The notes: generated by a model from the sequence alone, not told the origin. DNA of 34,280 nucleotides from Geodermatophilaceae bacterium (GCA_013695685.1 JACCZY010000079.1:1-34280), one strand, 5' to 3'. Shown: positions 23,373-32,289, numbered from the stretch's first letter. Program-made: numbers and translations.

Positions 23373-24667
23373 CGCGCCAACGGTACAGCGTACGACGGCA
23401 CGCCCATCGCCTCGGTGTAGGCGGCCATCAACTTCGCTGCGGTCCGGTCCCAGGAGAATCCCGCCGCTTGGGCGACACCAGCTGCCGCCAGTGCTGTCGC
23501 GAAAGGTCGGTCCAGGACGATCCGGCGTACCGCGGCTGCGTAATCGGACGGATCGTGCCCCGCTACGAGAACGCCGGACTTCCCGTCGGCGACCGCGGTG
23601 GTCAGCCCGCCCACCGCTGCCGCGACGACGGGTGTGCCGCAGGCCTGCGACTCCAGCGCGACCAGGCCGAAGGACTCGTTGTAGCTCGGCACGACGGTGA
23701 CGTCGGCGGCCCGGTAGAAGTCCGCGAGCCGGTCCGGCGAGACCGGCTGCTCGAAGCGCACCTGCCCGGCGATGTGCAGGCTGGTGGCCAGGTCCTGCAG
23801 AGACTGCGGCTCCTCGAGGCCGGTTCCGCTCGGCGCGCCGACGACGATGACCCGCAGCCGGCCGGCCAGGTCCGGGTCGTCCTCGACCAGCCGTGCGGCA
23901 GCGCGAAGCAGGATGTCCGGCGCCTTGAGCGGTTGGATCCGGCCCACGAAGAGCAGGACGACGGCGTCGGCCGGCACCCCAACGGCGGCGCGCGCCGCTG
24001 ACTGGTCGCCCGGGCGGAACCGCTGCAAGTCCACGCCGGGTGGGATCGTGTGGACCCGGCGGGGGTCGGCGGCGTACAGGGTGACGAGGTCGCCGGCCTC
24101 CTGATCGGTGGAGGCGATCAGCCGATCCGCCTCGGCAACCACCTGCTCCTCACCGATCACGCGGGCGCGAGGCTCAGGAACGTCCCCGTCGGCGAGCAGG
24201 GTGTTCTTCACCTTGGCCAGGGTGTGCGCGCTGTGGATCAGCGGCACGCCCCAGCGGTCACGGGCGAGCCAGCCGACCTGGCCGGACAGCCAGTAATGGG
24301 AGTGGATCAGGTCGTAGTAACCCGGCTCGCGCATGGCTTCGGCCCGCAAGACCCCGCTCGTGAAAGCGCACAGCTGAGCCGGCAGATCGTTCTTGCCCAG
24401 CCCCTCGTAGGGGCCGGCGATCACGTGATGAACCGTGACGCCCGGCGCCATCTCGACCACCGGCGGAAGCTCGCTGGACGTGGCCCTCGTGAAGATCTCG
24501 ACGTCGATGCCCTGCTCGGCGAGCCGCCGCGAGACCTCGACGATGTAGACGTTCATACCGCCGGCGTCCCCCGCGCCCGGCTGGTCCAGCGGGCTGGTGT
24601 GCACCGACAACGTCGCCACCCGTCGCGGCACGCGGGGCGGCCTGGGCGTCCCGTTGAGTCCCGCCAC
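23369..24667 (-). CDS. mshA: D-inositol-3-phosphate glycosyltransferase, mycothiol biosynthesis
   Basis: A 432-residue GT4 glycosyltransferase that joins GlcNAc from UDP-GlcNAc to inositol-3-phosphate, the first step of mycothiol synthesis. Landmarks are [34 protein letters not shown] (donor loop), [23 protein letters not shown], the Rossmann-type [18 protein letters not shown], and the donor-binding [20 protein letters not shown]. It indicates a mycothiol-producing actinomycete. It starts at GTG 24667 and is divergent from an SDR gene with 44 nt between starts, so any promoters must overlap. It heads a coupled string of genes toward gpm. Confidence 0.95.
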   Translation of the reverse strand: MAGLNGTPRPPRVPRRVATLSVHTSPLDQPGAGDAGGMNVYIVEVSRRLAEQGIDVEIFTRATSSELPPVVEMAPGVTVHHVIAGPYEGLGKNDLPAQLCAFTSGVLRAEAMREPGYYDLIHSHYWLSGQVGWLARDRWGVPLIHSAHTLAKVKNTLLADGDVPEPRARVIGEEQVVAEADRLIASTDQEAGDLVTLYAADPRRVHTIPPGVDLQRFRPGDQSAARAAVGVPADAVVLLFVGRIQPLKAPDILLRAAARLVEDDPDLAGRLRVIVVGAPSGTGLEEPQSLQDLATSLHIAGQVRFEQPVSPDRLADFYRAADVTVVPSYNESFGLVALESQACGTPVVAAAVGGLTTAVADGKSGVLVAGHDPSDYAAAVRRIVLDRPFATALAAAGVAQAAGFSWDRTAAKLMAAYTEAMGVPSYAVPLAR

Positions 24668-24711
24668 GCCCGCACCACCCTCCGTCGCACCGTTCGGGCA
24701 GGATCACCCTC

Positions 24712-25485
24712 ATGAGCGCCAACCCTGCCGCACCCGTTCCTGATTCCCCGCTCCCCGTAGCCGTGGTCACGGGTGGGAGCAGCGGGATCGGCGCGGCGAC
24801 GGCGCGGCGGCTGGCCACGGCCGGCTTCCACGTCGTCCTCGGCGCCCGGCGTACCGACCGGATCGAGCAGCTGGCGACCCACATCGGCGGCTCCGCTTAC
24901 CCCCTCGACGTCACCGATCAGGGGTCGGTGGACGCGTTCTGCTCCGCCGTACCGGTGGCACAGGTCCTGGTCAACAACGCCGGCGGCGCGGTGGGGATGG
25001 ACCCGGTCGCGACTGCCGACGCCGGTGACTGGGCCGGGATGTACGACGTGAACGTGCTCGGGGTGCTGCGGATGACCCAGGCGCTGCTTCCCGCGCTGAT
25101 CGCGAGCGGGCGTGGTGACGTGGTCATGGTGGGCTCGACCGCCGGCCTGGTCAACTACGAGGGCGGCGGCGGATACACCGCCGCGAAACACGGCACCCAT
25201 GCGCTGGCGGAGACGTTGCGGTTGGAACTGTGCGGTCAGCCGGTCCGCGTCATGGTCGTCGCGCCGGGGATGGTCAGGACCGAGGAGTTCTCACTGACCC
25301 GCTTCGGCGGAGACAGCGACAGGGCCGACGCGGTGTACGCCGGCGTACGGGAACCCCTCGTCGCCGAGGACATCGCCGACTGCATCGGGTGGATGGTGAC
25401 CAGGCCACACCACGTCAACGTGGACTTGCTCGTCGTCCGGCCTCTCGCCCAGGCCGCCCAGCACAAGGTCCACCGCGACGCCTGA
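24712..25485 (+). CDS. Short-chain dehydrogenase/reductase
   Basis: A 257-residue classical SDR. It has the cofactor motif TGGSSGIGAATARRL, the structural NNAGGAVG, the catalytic Ser in MVGSTAGLVNYEGGGGYTAAKHG with YxxxK (Tyr, Lys), and the PGMVRTEEF segment after it. R-R at the end of the second strand (LGARRTD) favours NADP(H). The arrangement beside mshA and near murB matches Rv0484c of M. tuberculosis. The substrate is unknown. It is convergent with the acyl-CoA dehydrogenase gene, with a hairpin between. Confidence 0.9.
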   Translation: MSANPAAPVPDSPLPVAVVTGGSSGIGAATARRLATAGFHVVLGARRTDRIEQLATHIGGSAYPLDVTDQGSVDAFCSAVPVAQVLVNNAGGAVGMDPVATADAGDWAGMYDVNVLGVLRMTQALLPALIASGRGDVVMVGSTAGLVNYEGGGGYTAAKHGTHALAETLRLELCGQPVRVMVVAPGMVRTEEFSLTRFGGDSDRADAVYAGVREPLVAEDIADCIGWMVTRPHHVNVDLLVVRPLAQAAQHKVHRDA

Positions 25486-25491
25486 GAACCC

Positions 25492-25561
25492 ACTTTGCCT
25501 GTCCGGTGGCCGCCGGCGAGGCCGATATGTCCGGTTCGCGGGGCCACCCAACAGGCAAAGT
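25492..25561. terminator. Hairpin between convergent genes, likely two-way terminator
   Basis: ACTTTGCCTGT (25492-25502) pairs with ACAGGCAAAGT (25551-25561). After two mismatches, GGTGGCC (25505-25511) pairs with GGCCACC (25542-25548). There is no T-tract. Its position 6 nt after the SDR stop and 9 nt from the other gene's stop fits a shared terminator, although a dispersed repeat is possible. Confidence 0.55.
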
Positions 25562-25570
25562 CGCCTTGCG

Positions 25571-26740
25571 CTAGGTGAACGCGGCGAGGCCGGTGATCGC
25601 CTGACCCAGCACCAACGTGTGCACCTCCGACGTTCCCTCGTAGGTGAGCACCGACTCCAGGTTGTTCATATGCCGGATCACCGGGTACTCCAGCGTCACC
25701 CCGCTCGCACCGAGCACCGTCCGCGCTTCGCGACAGATCTTCAGCGCCTCCCGGCAGTTGTTCAGCTTGCCGATGCTCACCTGCTCCGCCGTCAGGCCGA
25801 CGGAGTCCTTGCGGCGCCCCAGATGCATCGCCAGCAAGATGCCCTTGTGCAGCTCCACCGCCATGTTCACGAGCTTCGCCTGGGTGAGCTGGAACCCGCC
25901 GATCGGCCGGTCGAACTGCACCCGCGTCTTGGCGTACTCCACCGCGCACTCGTACGACGACCGGGCAGCGCCCATCGACCCGAAGATGATGCCGAAGCGC
26001 GCCTCGGTGAGGCACCCGAGCGGCCCGCCGATCCCCCGCGCCTCGGGCAGCATCGCGTCGGCCGGCAGCCGCACGTCGTCGAGCATCAACTCACTGGTGA
26101 CCGAGGCCCGCAGGGACATCTTGCGGGTGATGTCCCGGGCGGTGAAGCCCTCCGTGCCGGCCGGGACGAGGAAGCCGCGGACGCCCTCCTCGGCGCGAGC
26201 CCACACGACCGCAACATCGGCGATGGAGCCGTTCGTGATCCACATCTTCGAGCCGTTGAGAACCCAGTCGTCTCCATCGCGCCTGGCAGTGGCGCGCATC
26301 CCGGCCGGGTTCGAGCCGAAGTCGGGCTCGGTCAGGCCGAAGCAGCCGATCGCCCGCCCGGCCGCCATCTCCGGCAGCCAGTGCCCCTTCTGCTCCTCGC
26401 TGCCGTACTCCCAGATCGCGAACATCGCGAGCGACCCCTGCACGGAGACCATGCTGCGCAGTCCCGAGTCGACCGCCTCCAGCTCCAGGCAGGCCAGCCC
26501 GTACGCCGTCGCGCTCGTGCCGGCGCAGCCGTAGCCGTGCAGGTGCATGCCGAGCAGGCCGAGCTCCCCGAGCTCCGGGGCAAGCTCACGCGGGATGTGA
26601 CCTTCCTCGAACCACTCGGCGATGTGCGGAGCCACCCGCTTCTCGCCGAACGCGCGCACCGTGTCGCGGATCATCCGCTCGTCCTCGGTAAGCAACTCGT
26701 CCAGGCCGAGCAGGTCACTCGGGTCTGCGGCAGCGGACAT
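25571..26740 (-). CDS. Acyl-CoA dehydrogenase, glutaryl-CoA dehydrogenase-like
   Basis: A 389-residue FAD flavoenzyme. The flavin regions are FGLTEPDFGSNPAG and WITNGSIADVAVVWA; the Arg-rich substrate region RFGIIFGSMGAARSSYECA resembles GcdH; and the catalytic base is the Glu in SVLTYEGTSEVHTLVLG. GcdH oxidises and decarboxylates glutaryl-CoA to crotonyl-CoA in lysine and tryptophan breakdown. The GcdH assignment rests on the overall pattern; a general short-chain acyl-CoA dehydrogenase cannot be excluded. ATG 26740 is followed closely upstream by the murB 3' end (10 nt away), so the two may be co-transcribed. Confidence 0.87.
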   Translation of the reverse strand: MSAAADPSDLLGLDELLTEDERMIRDTVRAFGEKRVAPHIAEWFEEGHIPRELAPELGELGLLGMHLHGYGCAGTSATAYGLACLELEAVDSGLRSMVSVQGSLAMFAIWEYGSEEQKGHWLPEMAAGRAIGCFGLTEPDFGSNPAGMRATARRDGDDWVLNGSKMWITNGSIADVAVVWARAEEGVRGFLVPAGTEGFTARDITRKMSLRASVTSELMLDDVRLPADAMLPEARGIGGPLGCLTEARFGIIFGSMGAARSSYECAVEYAKTRVQFDRPIGGFQLTQAKLVNMAVELHKGILLAMHLGRRKDSVGLTAEQVSIGKLNNCREALKICREARTVLGASGVTLEYPVIRHMNNLESVLTYEGTSEVHTLVLGQAITGLAAFT

Positions 26741-26750
26741 GCTGGGTCTC

Positions 26751-27806
26751 CTAGAGGGTGCAGTTGACGAGCTTGGGCTCAGGACGGAGTTCTACACCGA
26801 ACTGCGATCGGGCGCCGTCGCGGATGCATCGCGCCAGGCTCACGAGGTCCGCGGTGCGGGCTCCGCCCCGGTTAATCAGGGCAAGCGTGTGCTTGCCCGA
26901 CACGCGAGCGGGCCCGTCGCCGTAGCCCTTGCCGAAGCCGGAGCGCTCGATCAACCAGGCTGCGGACAGCTTCGTCCCCGCGGCGTCCGGCCAGGACGGG
27001 TACGACGTTCCCGGCTCCAGCTGTCGCTCGAACGCCGCCAGCTCGGCCCCGTCGAGGATCGGGTTGGTGAAGAACGAGCCGGCGCTCCAGGTGTCGTGGT
27101 CGTCCAGGTCGAGCACCATGCCCTTGCCCCTGCGCAGTTCCAGGACAGCGTCCCGAACGTCGGCGAGCGGTGCCTGCTCACCGGTTCGCACATCCAGCCG
27201 GCGGGCGAGTTCGGCGTACGCGATCGGGCGACTGAGGCTCGACGCCGGCAGCCGGAATACCACCTCGAGGACGACGTACCGGTCCGAGTGCTTGAAGCGA
27301 CTGGTGCGGTAACCGAACCGACAATCCACAGTGGACAGTACGGCGATGCGGTCGGCCTCACGATCCCAGACGGTGACGTCGGTGAGGGTCTGTGCGACGT
27401 CCTGACCGTATGCGCCGACGTTCTGCACCGGCGTGGCCCCGGTCAGCCCGGGGACTCCGGAAAGGCACTCGATGCCGGCCCAGCCTTCGGAAACCGCCCG
27501 GGCGACGAGGGCGTCCCAGTCGGCGCCGGCGGCGACCCGGAGCAGCACGTCGTCACCGTCGCGGCGTATGTCGACGCCCTCGGTTCGGATCAGCACGGTG
27601 ACGCCCGGCCAGCCCTCGTCGGCGACAACGAGGTTGCTGCCGCCCCCGACGAGGAGCACCGGCTCACCGGCCGCGTCCGCCCCGCGTACGGCGGCTACGA
27701 GCTCCGGTGCTGTGTCGGCGCGGACCAGCCGCCCGACGGGGCCGCCGAGGCGCAGCGTCGTCAGCTCAGCGAGCGTCAGGACGGCGAGCTCGGGCACACC
27801 GCCCAC
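26751..27806 (-). CDS. murB: UDP-N-acetylenolpyruvoylglucosamine reductase
   Basis: A 351-residue FAD enzyme that makes UDP-MurNAc for peptidoglycan. It has LAELTTLRLGGPVGRL, the FAD loop LLVGGGSNLVVADEG, IECLSGVPGLTGATPVQNVGAYGQ split over the active-site region, the FGYRTSRFK arginine motif, the catalytic-serine segment WSAGSFFTNP, and the late Glu in RPEPKLVN. The long form with an insert between YRTSRFK and the C-terminal lobe is typical of actinobacteria. Start GTG 27806; GTG 27797 is an alternative. It contains the recurrent LSTVD-encoding motif at 27324-27338. It matches Rv0482 in the conserved gene order. Confidence 0.95.
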   Translation of the reverse strand: MGGVPELAVLTLAELTTLRLGGPVGRLVRADTAPELVAAVRGADAAGEPVLLVGGGSNLVVADEGWPGVTVLIRTEGVDIRRDGDDVLLRVAAGADWDALVARAVSEGWAGIECLSGVPGLTGATPVQNVGAYGQDVAQTLTDVTVWDREADRIAVLSTVDCRFGYRTSRFKHSDRYVVLEVVFRLPASSLSRPIAYAELARRLDVRTGEQAPLADVRDAVLELRRGKGMVLDLDDHDTWSAGSFFTNPILDGAELAAFERQLEPGTSYPSWPDAAGTKLSAAWLIERSGFGKGYGDGPARVSGKHTLALINRGGARTADLVSLARCIRDGARSQFGVELRPEPKLVNCTL

Positions 27807-27834
27807 CGTAGGTCACGGCCGATTTCGACACACC

Positions 27835-28698
27835 TCACGACTTTTTCTTGGCTTTCGCCGGTACGACGTCCGGGATCGTGCGCTGGCTGTCCTTGGGTGG
27901 CCGCACGTACCCGTCGTCGCGGATCTCCGGCCGGGGCGGCAACGTCACCGGCTCCGGGGTCAGGTCCTCGTAGGGCACGACGGTGAGCAGGTGGCGCATC
28001 ACGTTGAGCCGAGCCCGCTTCTTCACGTCCGCCTCGACGACGTACCAGGGCGACTCGTCAATGTCGGTGGCGGCGAACATCGCGTCCTTGGCCTTGGAGT
28101 AGTCCTGCCAGCGGTTGCGGGACTCGATGTCCATCGGGGACAGCTTCCAGCGCTTGGTCGGATCGCCGAGGCGGCCCTGGAAGCGGCGTTCCTGCTCGGC
28201 GTCACTGACCGAGAACCAGTACTTGACGATCTGGATACCGCTGCGGACCAGCATCCGTTCGAACTCCGGAGCCGAGCGCAGGAACTCCTGGTACTCCTCC
28301 TCGGTGCAGAAGCCCATGACGTGCTCGACGCCGGCGCGGTTGTACCAGGACCTGTCGAAGAGCACCATCTCCCCCGCGGCCGGCAGGTGCGCCACGTAAC
28401 GCTGGAAGTACCACTGCGTCTTCTCCCGCTCGGTGGGCGTCCCCAGCGCGACCACCCGGGCGTGCCGCGGATTCAGGCTCTCGGTGATGCGCTGGATCGC
28501 GCCGCCCTTGCCGGCGGCGTCCCGGCCCTCGAAGATGACGACGATCCGCAGACCCTTCTCGCGGATCCACTCCTGCTGCTTGACGAGTTCGACCCCGAGC
28601 CGGGCGAGTTCGGTCTCGTAGTACTTTTTGTCCACCTTGGCTGTCGCCTTGGGAGCTTCCTCGACAGAGCGATTCGCGTTGTCCGTCGTCGTGGCCAT
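27835..28698 (-). CDS. ppk2: Polyphosphate kinase 2
   Basis: A 287-residue PPK2-family kinase that transfers phosphate between polyphosphate and nucleotides. It has Walker A FEGRDAAGKGGAIQR, the lid region GTPTEREKTQWYFQRYVAHLP as two pieces, and Walker B LFDRSWYNRAGVEHVMGF, with class I single-domain length. The C-terminal tail is Lys-rich (PAKAKKKS). ATG 28698 has GGAGG five bases upstream. It is divergent from the methyltransferase-like gene (80 nt) and 28 nt before murB on the same strand. Closeness to senX3-regX3 makes a phosphate-metabolism link attractive, but no Pho-type site was identified. Confidence 0.92.
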   Translation of the reverse strand: MATTTDNANRSVEEAPKATAKVDKKYYETELARLGVELVKQQEWIREKGLRIVVIFEGRDAAGKGGAIQRITESLNPRHARVVALGTPTEREKTQWYFQRYVAHLPAAGEMVLFDRSWYNRAGVEHVMGFCTEEEYQEFLRSAPEFERMLVRSGIQIVKYWFSVSDAEQERRFQGRLGDPTKRWKLSPMDIESRNRWQDYSKAKDAMFAATDIDESPWYVVEADVKKRARLNVMRHLLTVVPYEDLTPEPVTLPPRPEIRDDGYVRPPKDSQRTIPDVVPAKAKKKS

Positions 28699-28777
28699 CC
28701 ATGCCTCCGCTTCGAGTGTCCTGCTCGTTCTACCGGCTCGCGCCCCCCGGCGCACCCCGGCTCGTACGCTGTGGCCC

Positions 28778-29584
28778 GTGGCGAGGCGGGTACCGCGGCT
28801 GGCGGCCGGACGGGCACGCGTCCTCGGTCTGCCGACGCGAGGGACGACCAACCCGAACCGGCTCCGCCGGGTCGATCGCTGGATCGTGGGGACGCAGTCG
28901 GCACGGCTACGCGACGCCGTACGCCCGCTTGTGGTCGATCTCGGATACGGCCAGCGGCCGGTCACCACCGTCGAACTCGCGCAACGGCTCGCCGCCGTAC
29001 GCGCCGACATCGAGGTGCTGGGCCTGGAGATCGACGCCGACCGGGTGGTGGCCGCCCAGCCGTACGCCGACCCACCCCAGCTGCGCTTCGACGCCGGCGG
29101 ATTCGAGCTGGCCGGTCAGCGGCCGGTGCTCGTGCGTGCCCTCAATGTGCTGAGGCAGTACGACGAGGCCGCCGCCACCGAGGCGTGGACGACGATGACG
29201 GCCAGGCTGGCACCTGGAGGGCTGCTGATCGAGGGCACCAGCGACGAACTCGGCCGCAAGGCGTGCTGGGTGGCAGTCGACGCAGGCGGGCCGCTCACCC
29301 TCACCCTCGCGGCGCGGGCCGGTTCTCTCAACCGGCCGAGCGAACTCGCCGAGCGGCTGCCCAAGTGCCTGATTCACCGCAACGTGCCAGGCGAACGGGT
29401 GCACGCGTTCCTCACGGCCTTCGACGCGGCGTGGGACGCCAGGGCGCCGTACAGCGCGTTCGGGCCCCGGCAGCGCTGGGCAGCAGCCGTCGAGAACCTA
29501 CTGGATCAGGGCTGGCCGGTCGTCGGGCGCAGTGCCCGGTGGCGGCTGGGCGAGATCAGCGTGCGCTGGGAAGCCGTCTCATGA
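28778..29584 (+). CDS. SAM-dependent methyltransferase-like protein
   Basis: A 268-residue protein beginning with a basic region (TRGTTNPNRLRRVDRW) and a glycine-containing strand LVVDLGYGQRPVTTVELA at the place of the SAM-binding motif I. VLGLEIDADRV follows as motif II (acidic residue ending strand 2), and LAPGGLLIEGTSDE later. I read it as a class I methyltransferase fold; the substrate is unknown and the activity is unproven. GTG 28778 is chosen because the conserved basic N-terminus follows it. It ends 10 nt before the next gene's GTG, so the pair is probably an operon. Confidence 0.72.
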   Translation: MARRVPRLAAGRARVLGLPTRGTTNPNRLRRVDRWIVGTQSARLRDAVRPLVVDLGYGQRPVTTVELAQRLAAVRADIEVLGLEIDADRVVAAQPYADPPQLRFDAGGFELAGQRPVLVRALNVLRQYDEAAATEAWTTMTARLAPGGLLIEGTSDELGRKACWVAVDAGGPLTLTLAARAGSLNRPSELAERLPKCLIHRNVPGERVHAFLTAFDAAWDARAPYSAFGPRQRWAAAVENLLDQGWPVVGRSARWRLGEISVRWEAVS

Positions 29585-29594
29585 GCGCAGCGCC

Positions 29595-30839
29595 GTGACG
29601 CCCCAGACCCGCGCGGCGATCGAGCGCTGGTTGGTACGCCGGGGCGCGCCGCATGTCATCGTCGATTACAGCGCCACCCGCGACGTGCTGAACCGGGCGG
29701 CCCCGCTGCTCACGTTGATCTTCCTCGCGGAGCTGACCAGCGGCCCCAGCCTGCGCTTCAGCTGGTGGCAGAACGCGTTGGCCTTCCTCGGTGCGGTGGC
29801 CATCGCCCTCACCGGCGTCGCGGTGGTGAACCGGATGCGGGGCCGGCGCAGCCTGCAGATCCCGGACCGCTTCGGCGGACTCGAGATCGCCGCATTCCTC
29901 GTCGTACCACCGATCATCCCGCTCGTCATCGGCGGGCAGGTCGCGCAGGCGGTCACCCTCCTCGCCGTCAACGTGGCGATCCTGGTGCTGGTCTACTTCG
30001 TGACCTCCTACGCGGTCCTGCCGATGGCGCTGTGGTCGCTGCGGGTCATCGCCGCGCAGATGCGCAATGTGGCGGTCGTCGTCGGCCGGACGATGCCCAC
30101 GCTGCTGTTGTTCAGCATCTTCATGTTCCTCAACGCCGAGATGTGGAAGGTATCCGCGGAGATCCCGACCCCGTTCTTCCTCGGTGTGGTGGCGCTGTTC
30201 GTAGCGCTCGGCAGTGGCTTTCTGGTCCTGCGGCTGCCGCACGACATCGTGGCCCTGGCACGGTTCGCCTCGTGGGCGGAGGTGCGAGCCGACTGCGCCG
30301 GTACGCCGGCGTTGGCCGCCGTACCGACCGACGACGTGCAGCTGACCGAGCCGGCGCCGCTGCGGCGTACCGAGCGGTTCAACGTCGCGCTGATGCTCTT
30401 CGTCAGCCAGGGCCTGCAGGCGCTGCTGGTGAGCCTCATCGTCACGGGTTTCTATGTCCTGTTGGGGCTGCTCACCGTCGGAGCGCCGACGTTCGCGCAG
30501 TGGGTGGGAAGGGACGCGGTGCCGCTGGGGCCGACCCTGGCCGCATTCGGCGGCGACATCTTCGTGACCCGCGAGTTGCTGGTCACGGCCGCGTTCATCG
30601 GCACGGTGGGCGGCCTGCAGTTTCTGGTCACCGCGCTCACGGACTCGACCTACCGGGCCGAGTTCTTCGGCGTGGTCGAGAGGGAACTGCGCGAGATCTT
30701 CGCCGTACGGAAGGTGTACCTCGCCGGGCTGGCTAGCCCGCCGCCCGCCGGAACGCCTGGAATGCCTGGAATGCCTGCTGCCCGAACAACGCGAACCGCA
30801 CCTCGGACACCGTCCCCCGCGGGGCCGTCCGAACGGTAG
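29595..30839 (+). CDS. Multi-pass membrane protein of unknown function
   Basis: A 414-residue protein with about seven or eight hydrophobic helices: LLTLIFLAELTSG, ALAFLGAVAIALTGVAVVN, IAAFLVVPPIIPLVIGG, LLAVNVAILVLVYFVTSYAV, LLLFSIFMFLNAEMW, FFLGVVALFVALGSGFLVL, then a soluble loop of about 50 residues, LFVSQGLQALLVSLIVTGFY and ELLVTAAFIGTVGGLQFLV. The cytosolic-looking C-terminal tail is Pro/Thr/Arg-rich with a GMPGMP repeat. No transporter signature is recognised. GTG 29595 follows the methyltransferase-like gene by 10 nt. The 3' end is 12 nt from the convergent AlaX-like gene, with no obvious terminator. Confidence 0.75.
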   Translation: MTPQTRAAIERWLVRRGAPHVIVDYSATRDVLNRAAPLLTLIFLAELTSGPSLRFSWWQNALAFLGAVAIALTGVAVVNRMRGRRSLQIPDRFGGLEIAAFLVVPPIIPLVIGGQVAQAVTLLAVNVAILVLVYFVTSYAVLPMALWSLRVIAAQMRNVAVVVGRTMPTLLLFSIFMFLNAEMWKVSAEIPTPFFLGVVALFVALGSGFLVLRLPHDIVALARFASWAEVRADCAGTPALAAVPTDDVQLTEPAPLRRTERFNVALMLFVSQGLQALLVSLIVTGFYVLLGLLTVGAPTFAQWVGRDAVPLGPTLAAFGGDIFVTRELLVTAAFIGTVGGLQFLVTALTDSTYRAEFFGVVERELREIFAVRKVYLAGLASPPPAGTPGMPGMPAARTTRTAPRTPSPAGPSER

Positions 30840-30851
30840 TGATCACGTGGG

Positions 30852-31580
30852 TCACTGCAGCCGGACCCGCAGCCGGCGGTTGGCCTTGCCCTTGTTCTCC
30901 ACTTTCACGACCTCGATGTCGCCGATCTGGCGCGTCGAGGCGACGTGGGTTCCCCCGTCGGCCTGGACGTCGAGCCCGACGATGTCCACGATCCGCACCA
31001 CCTCGAGGTCGGGTGGCAGCAGGTTCGTCGCCGTCCTGATGATGTCGGGGATCGCGAAGGCCTCCTCCCGCGGAAGGTTCTCCACCCGGATCGCCCGGTC
31101 GGCGGCCACCTCGGCCGCACACGCCGCGGCGATCCGGTCCTTGAAGTCACTCGGGATGTCGGGCAGGTCGAAGTCCATCCGGGCGGTCAGCGGCTCCATG
31201 TTGCCGCCAGTGACCAAGGCGCCGAAGTCCCGGAACACGACTCCGGCCAGCAGGTGCAGACCCGAGTGCGTACGCATCAATGCCGTCCGCCGGTCGTCCT
31301 CGATCGCCCCCCGCACCGCGGTCCCCGCCGGCGGCACCGGGTCGCCGTCAGCGGGAATCAGCCGCGGGTCGTCACCCCGTCGTACGCCGAGGATCCGGGT
31401 CTGCACACCGCCCCAGAGCAGTACACCGTGGTCCGGCGGCTGCCCGCCGCCGCCCGGATAGAACGCCGACCGATCCAGGACGATGCCCTCGTCGGGGTCT
31501 GCGGCAAGCACTGTGGCGTCCCACTCGCGCAGTGTCGCGTCGGCGAGATCCAGCCGCTCGGTCCGCCCGTAATCGTGCAT
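30852..31580 (-). CDS. Alanyl-tRNA editing protein, AlaX-like
   Basis: A 242-residue free-standing homologue of the AlaRS editing domain, which removes wrongly attached Ser or Gly from tRNA-Ala. It has SAFYPGGGGQPPDHG, the metal-binding HxxxH in MRTHSGLHLLAGVVF, and QADGGTHVASTRQIG near residue 205. The last motif has Asp-Gly where many editing domains have a Cys ligand before GGTH; variants of this type may exist in AlaX proteins, so activity is uncertain. ATG 31580 lies 29 nt after the upstream unknown gene, so they may form an operon. Confidence 0.88.
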   Translation of the reverse strand: MHDYGRTERLDLADATLREWDATVLAADPDEGIVLDRSAFYPGGGGQPPDHGVLLWGGVQTRILGVRRGDDPRLIPADGDPVPPAGTAVRGAIEDDRRTALMRTHSGLHLLAGVVFRDFGALVTGGNMEPLTARMDFDLPDIPSDFKDRIAAACAAEVAADRAIRVENLPREEAFAIPDIIRTATNLLPPDLEVVRIVDIVGLDVQADGGTHVASTRQIGDIEVVKVENKGKANRRLRVRLQ

Positions 31581-31609
31581 CCCCGGAGCCTAGCCAGCGG
31601 CTCATCGGG

Positions 31610-32143
31610 TCAGTCCCCGTTGTTGCCCTTGCCGAAGCCGACGACCTTGGAGTCGGTGATCGCGTGCAGCCTCTCGTCCCGGTCACCGCCCGTGTAGTAG
31701 ACGCGGGCACTGACCCCCAGCTCGGGCAGCCGGGAGCTCACCAGCGCCCGCCCCTCGTCGAAGACCAGTTCCGGATTGCAGACCGAATTCACGATGGTCA
31801 GCTCCGCCGGAATGTCGCGTGAGCCGAAGTCGACTGTGTAGTCCGGCGGGATGGAGAAGCTGGTGACACCCACCGGAGAGCTGTTGTCGCTGAAGCCTTT
31901 GAACCAGGTGACGGTGACCTGATTGGTCCGCGCCGACTGGTTCGTGACGCTCACGATCGTCGCCGATCGCATCGGCCCCGACGTCTGGGAATTCATGTAC
32001 GTCACGAGGTAGCGCGGCTGGCTCGGGAACCAGGACAACGTGAGTTCCTCGAGTTCGCCCAGCTCGATGTGCCGCTCGAGCCTGCTGACTGCCCGCGGCT
32101 CGGTCGGGACGTTCGCGGTCTTCTCGGTCAACGGTCTGGTCAT
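31610..32143 (-). CDS. Protein of unknown function
   Basis: A 177-residue protein not recognised. It has a polar N-terminus (MTRPLTEKTANVPTEPRAVS) without a signal peptide, then alternating hydrophobic/polar stretches suggesting a beta-sandwich (LTLSWFPSQPRYLVTYMNSQ, VTVTWFKGFSDN, SFSIPPDYTVDFGSR), one Cys (NSVCNPEL), and a Gly/Lys/Asn tail GFGKGNNGD. ATG 32143 has GGAG about 5 bases upstream and is preferred to an upstream start at 32194, which would run through a hairpin. It sits between DUF2516 and the AlaX-like gene, with 146 nt before it that hold a hairpin but no gene. Confidence 0.65.
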   Translation of the reverse strand: MTRPLTEKTANVPTEPRAVSRLERHIELGELEELTLSWFPSQPRYLVTYMNSQTSGPMRSATIVSVTNQSARTNQVTVTWFKGFSDNSSPVGVTSFSIPPDYTVDFGSRDIPAELTIVNSVCNPELVFDEGRALVSSRLPELGVSARVYYTGGDRDERLHAITDSKVVGFGKGNNGD

Positions 32144-32181
32144 GATGCTCCGCCCTTCTGCTCGGCCCGTGAAGGTCGGTC

Positions 32182-32201
32182 CCCCACCGGTCACGGTGGG
32201 G
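32182..32201. terminator. 8-bp GC-rich hairpin after the DUF2516 gene
   Basis: CCCCACCG and CGGTGGGG flank a 4-nt loop (GTCA). It lies 88 nt past the DUF2516 stop and 38 nt before the next start on the same strand, so it could end DUF2516 transcription or act in the leader of the unknown gene. There is no T-tract. Confidence 0.4.
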
Positions 32202-32289
32202 AGCTCCAGCCCCTCACCGCTCGCTGAGAAGGAGTGCAGAAGGTGGTGCGCTGATACAACGGGCCGGCGGCAAAGGGGCGGCGGTGGAG

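Noticed and set aside
27433-29598. 721-codon plus-strand frame across murB, ppk2 and the methyltransferase-like gene
   Set aside because: It crosses three genes with clear motifs in other frames and has no domain of its own.
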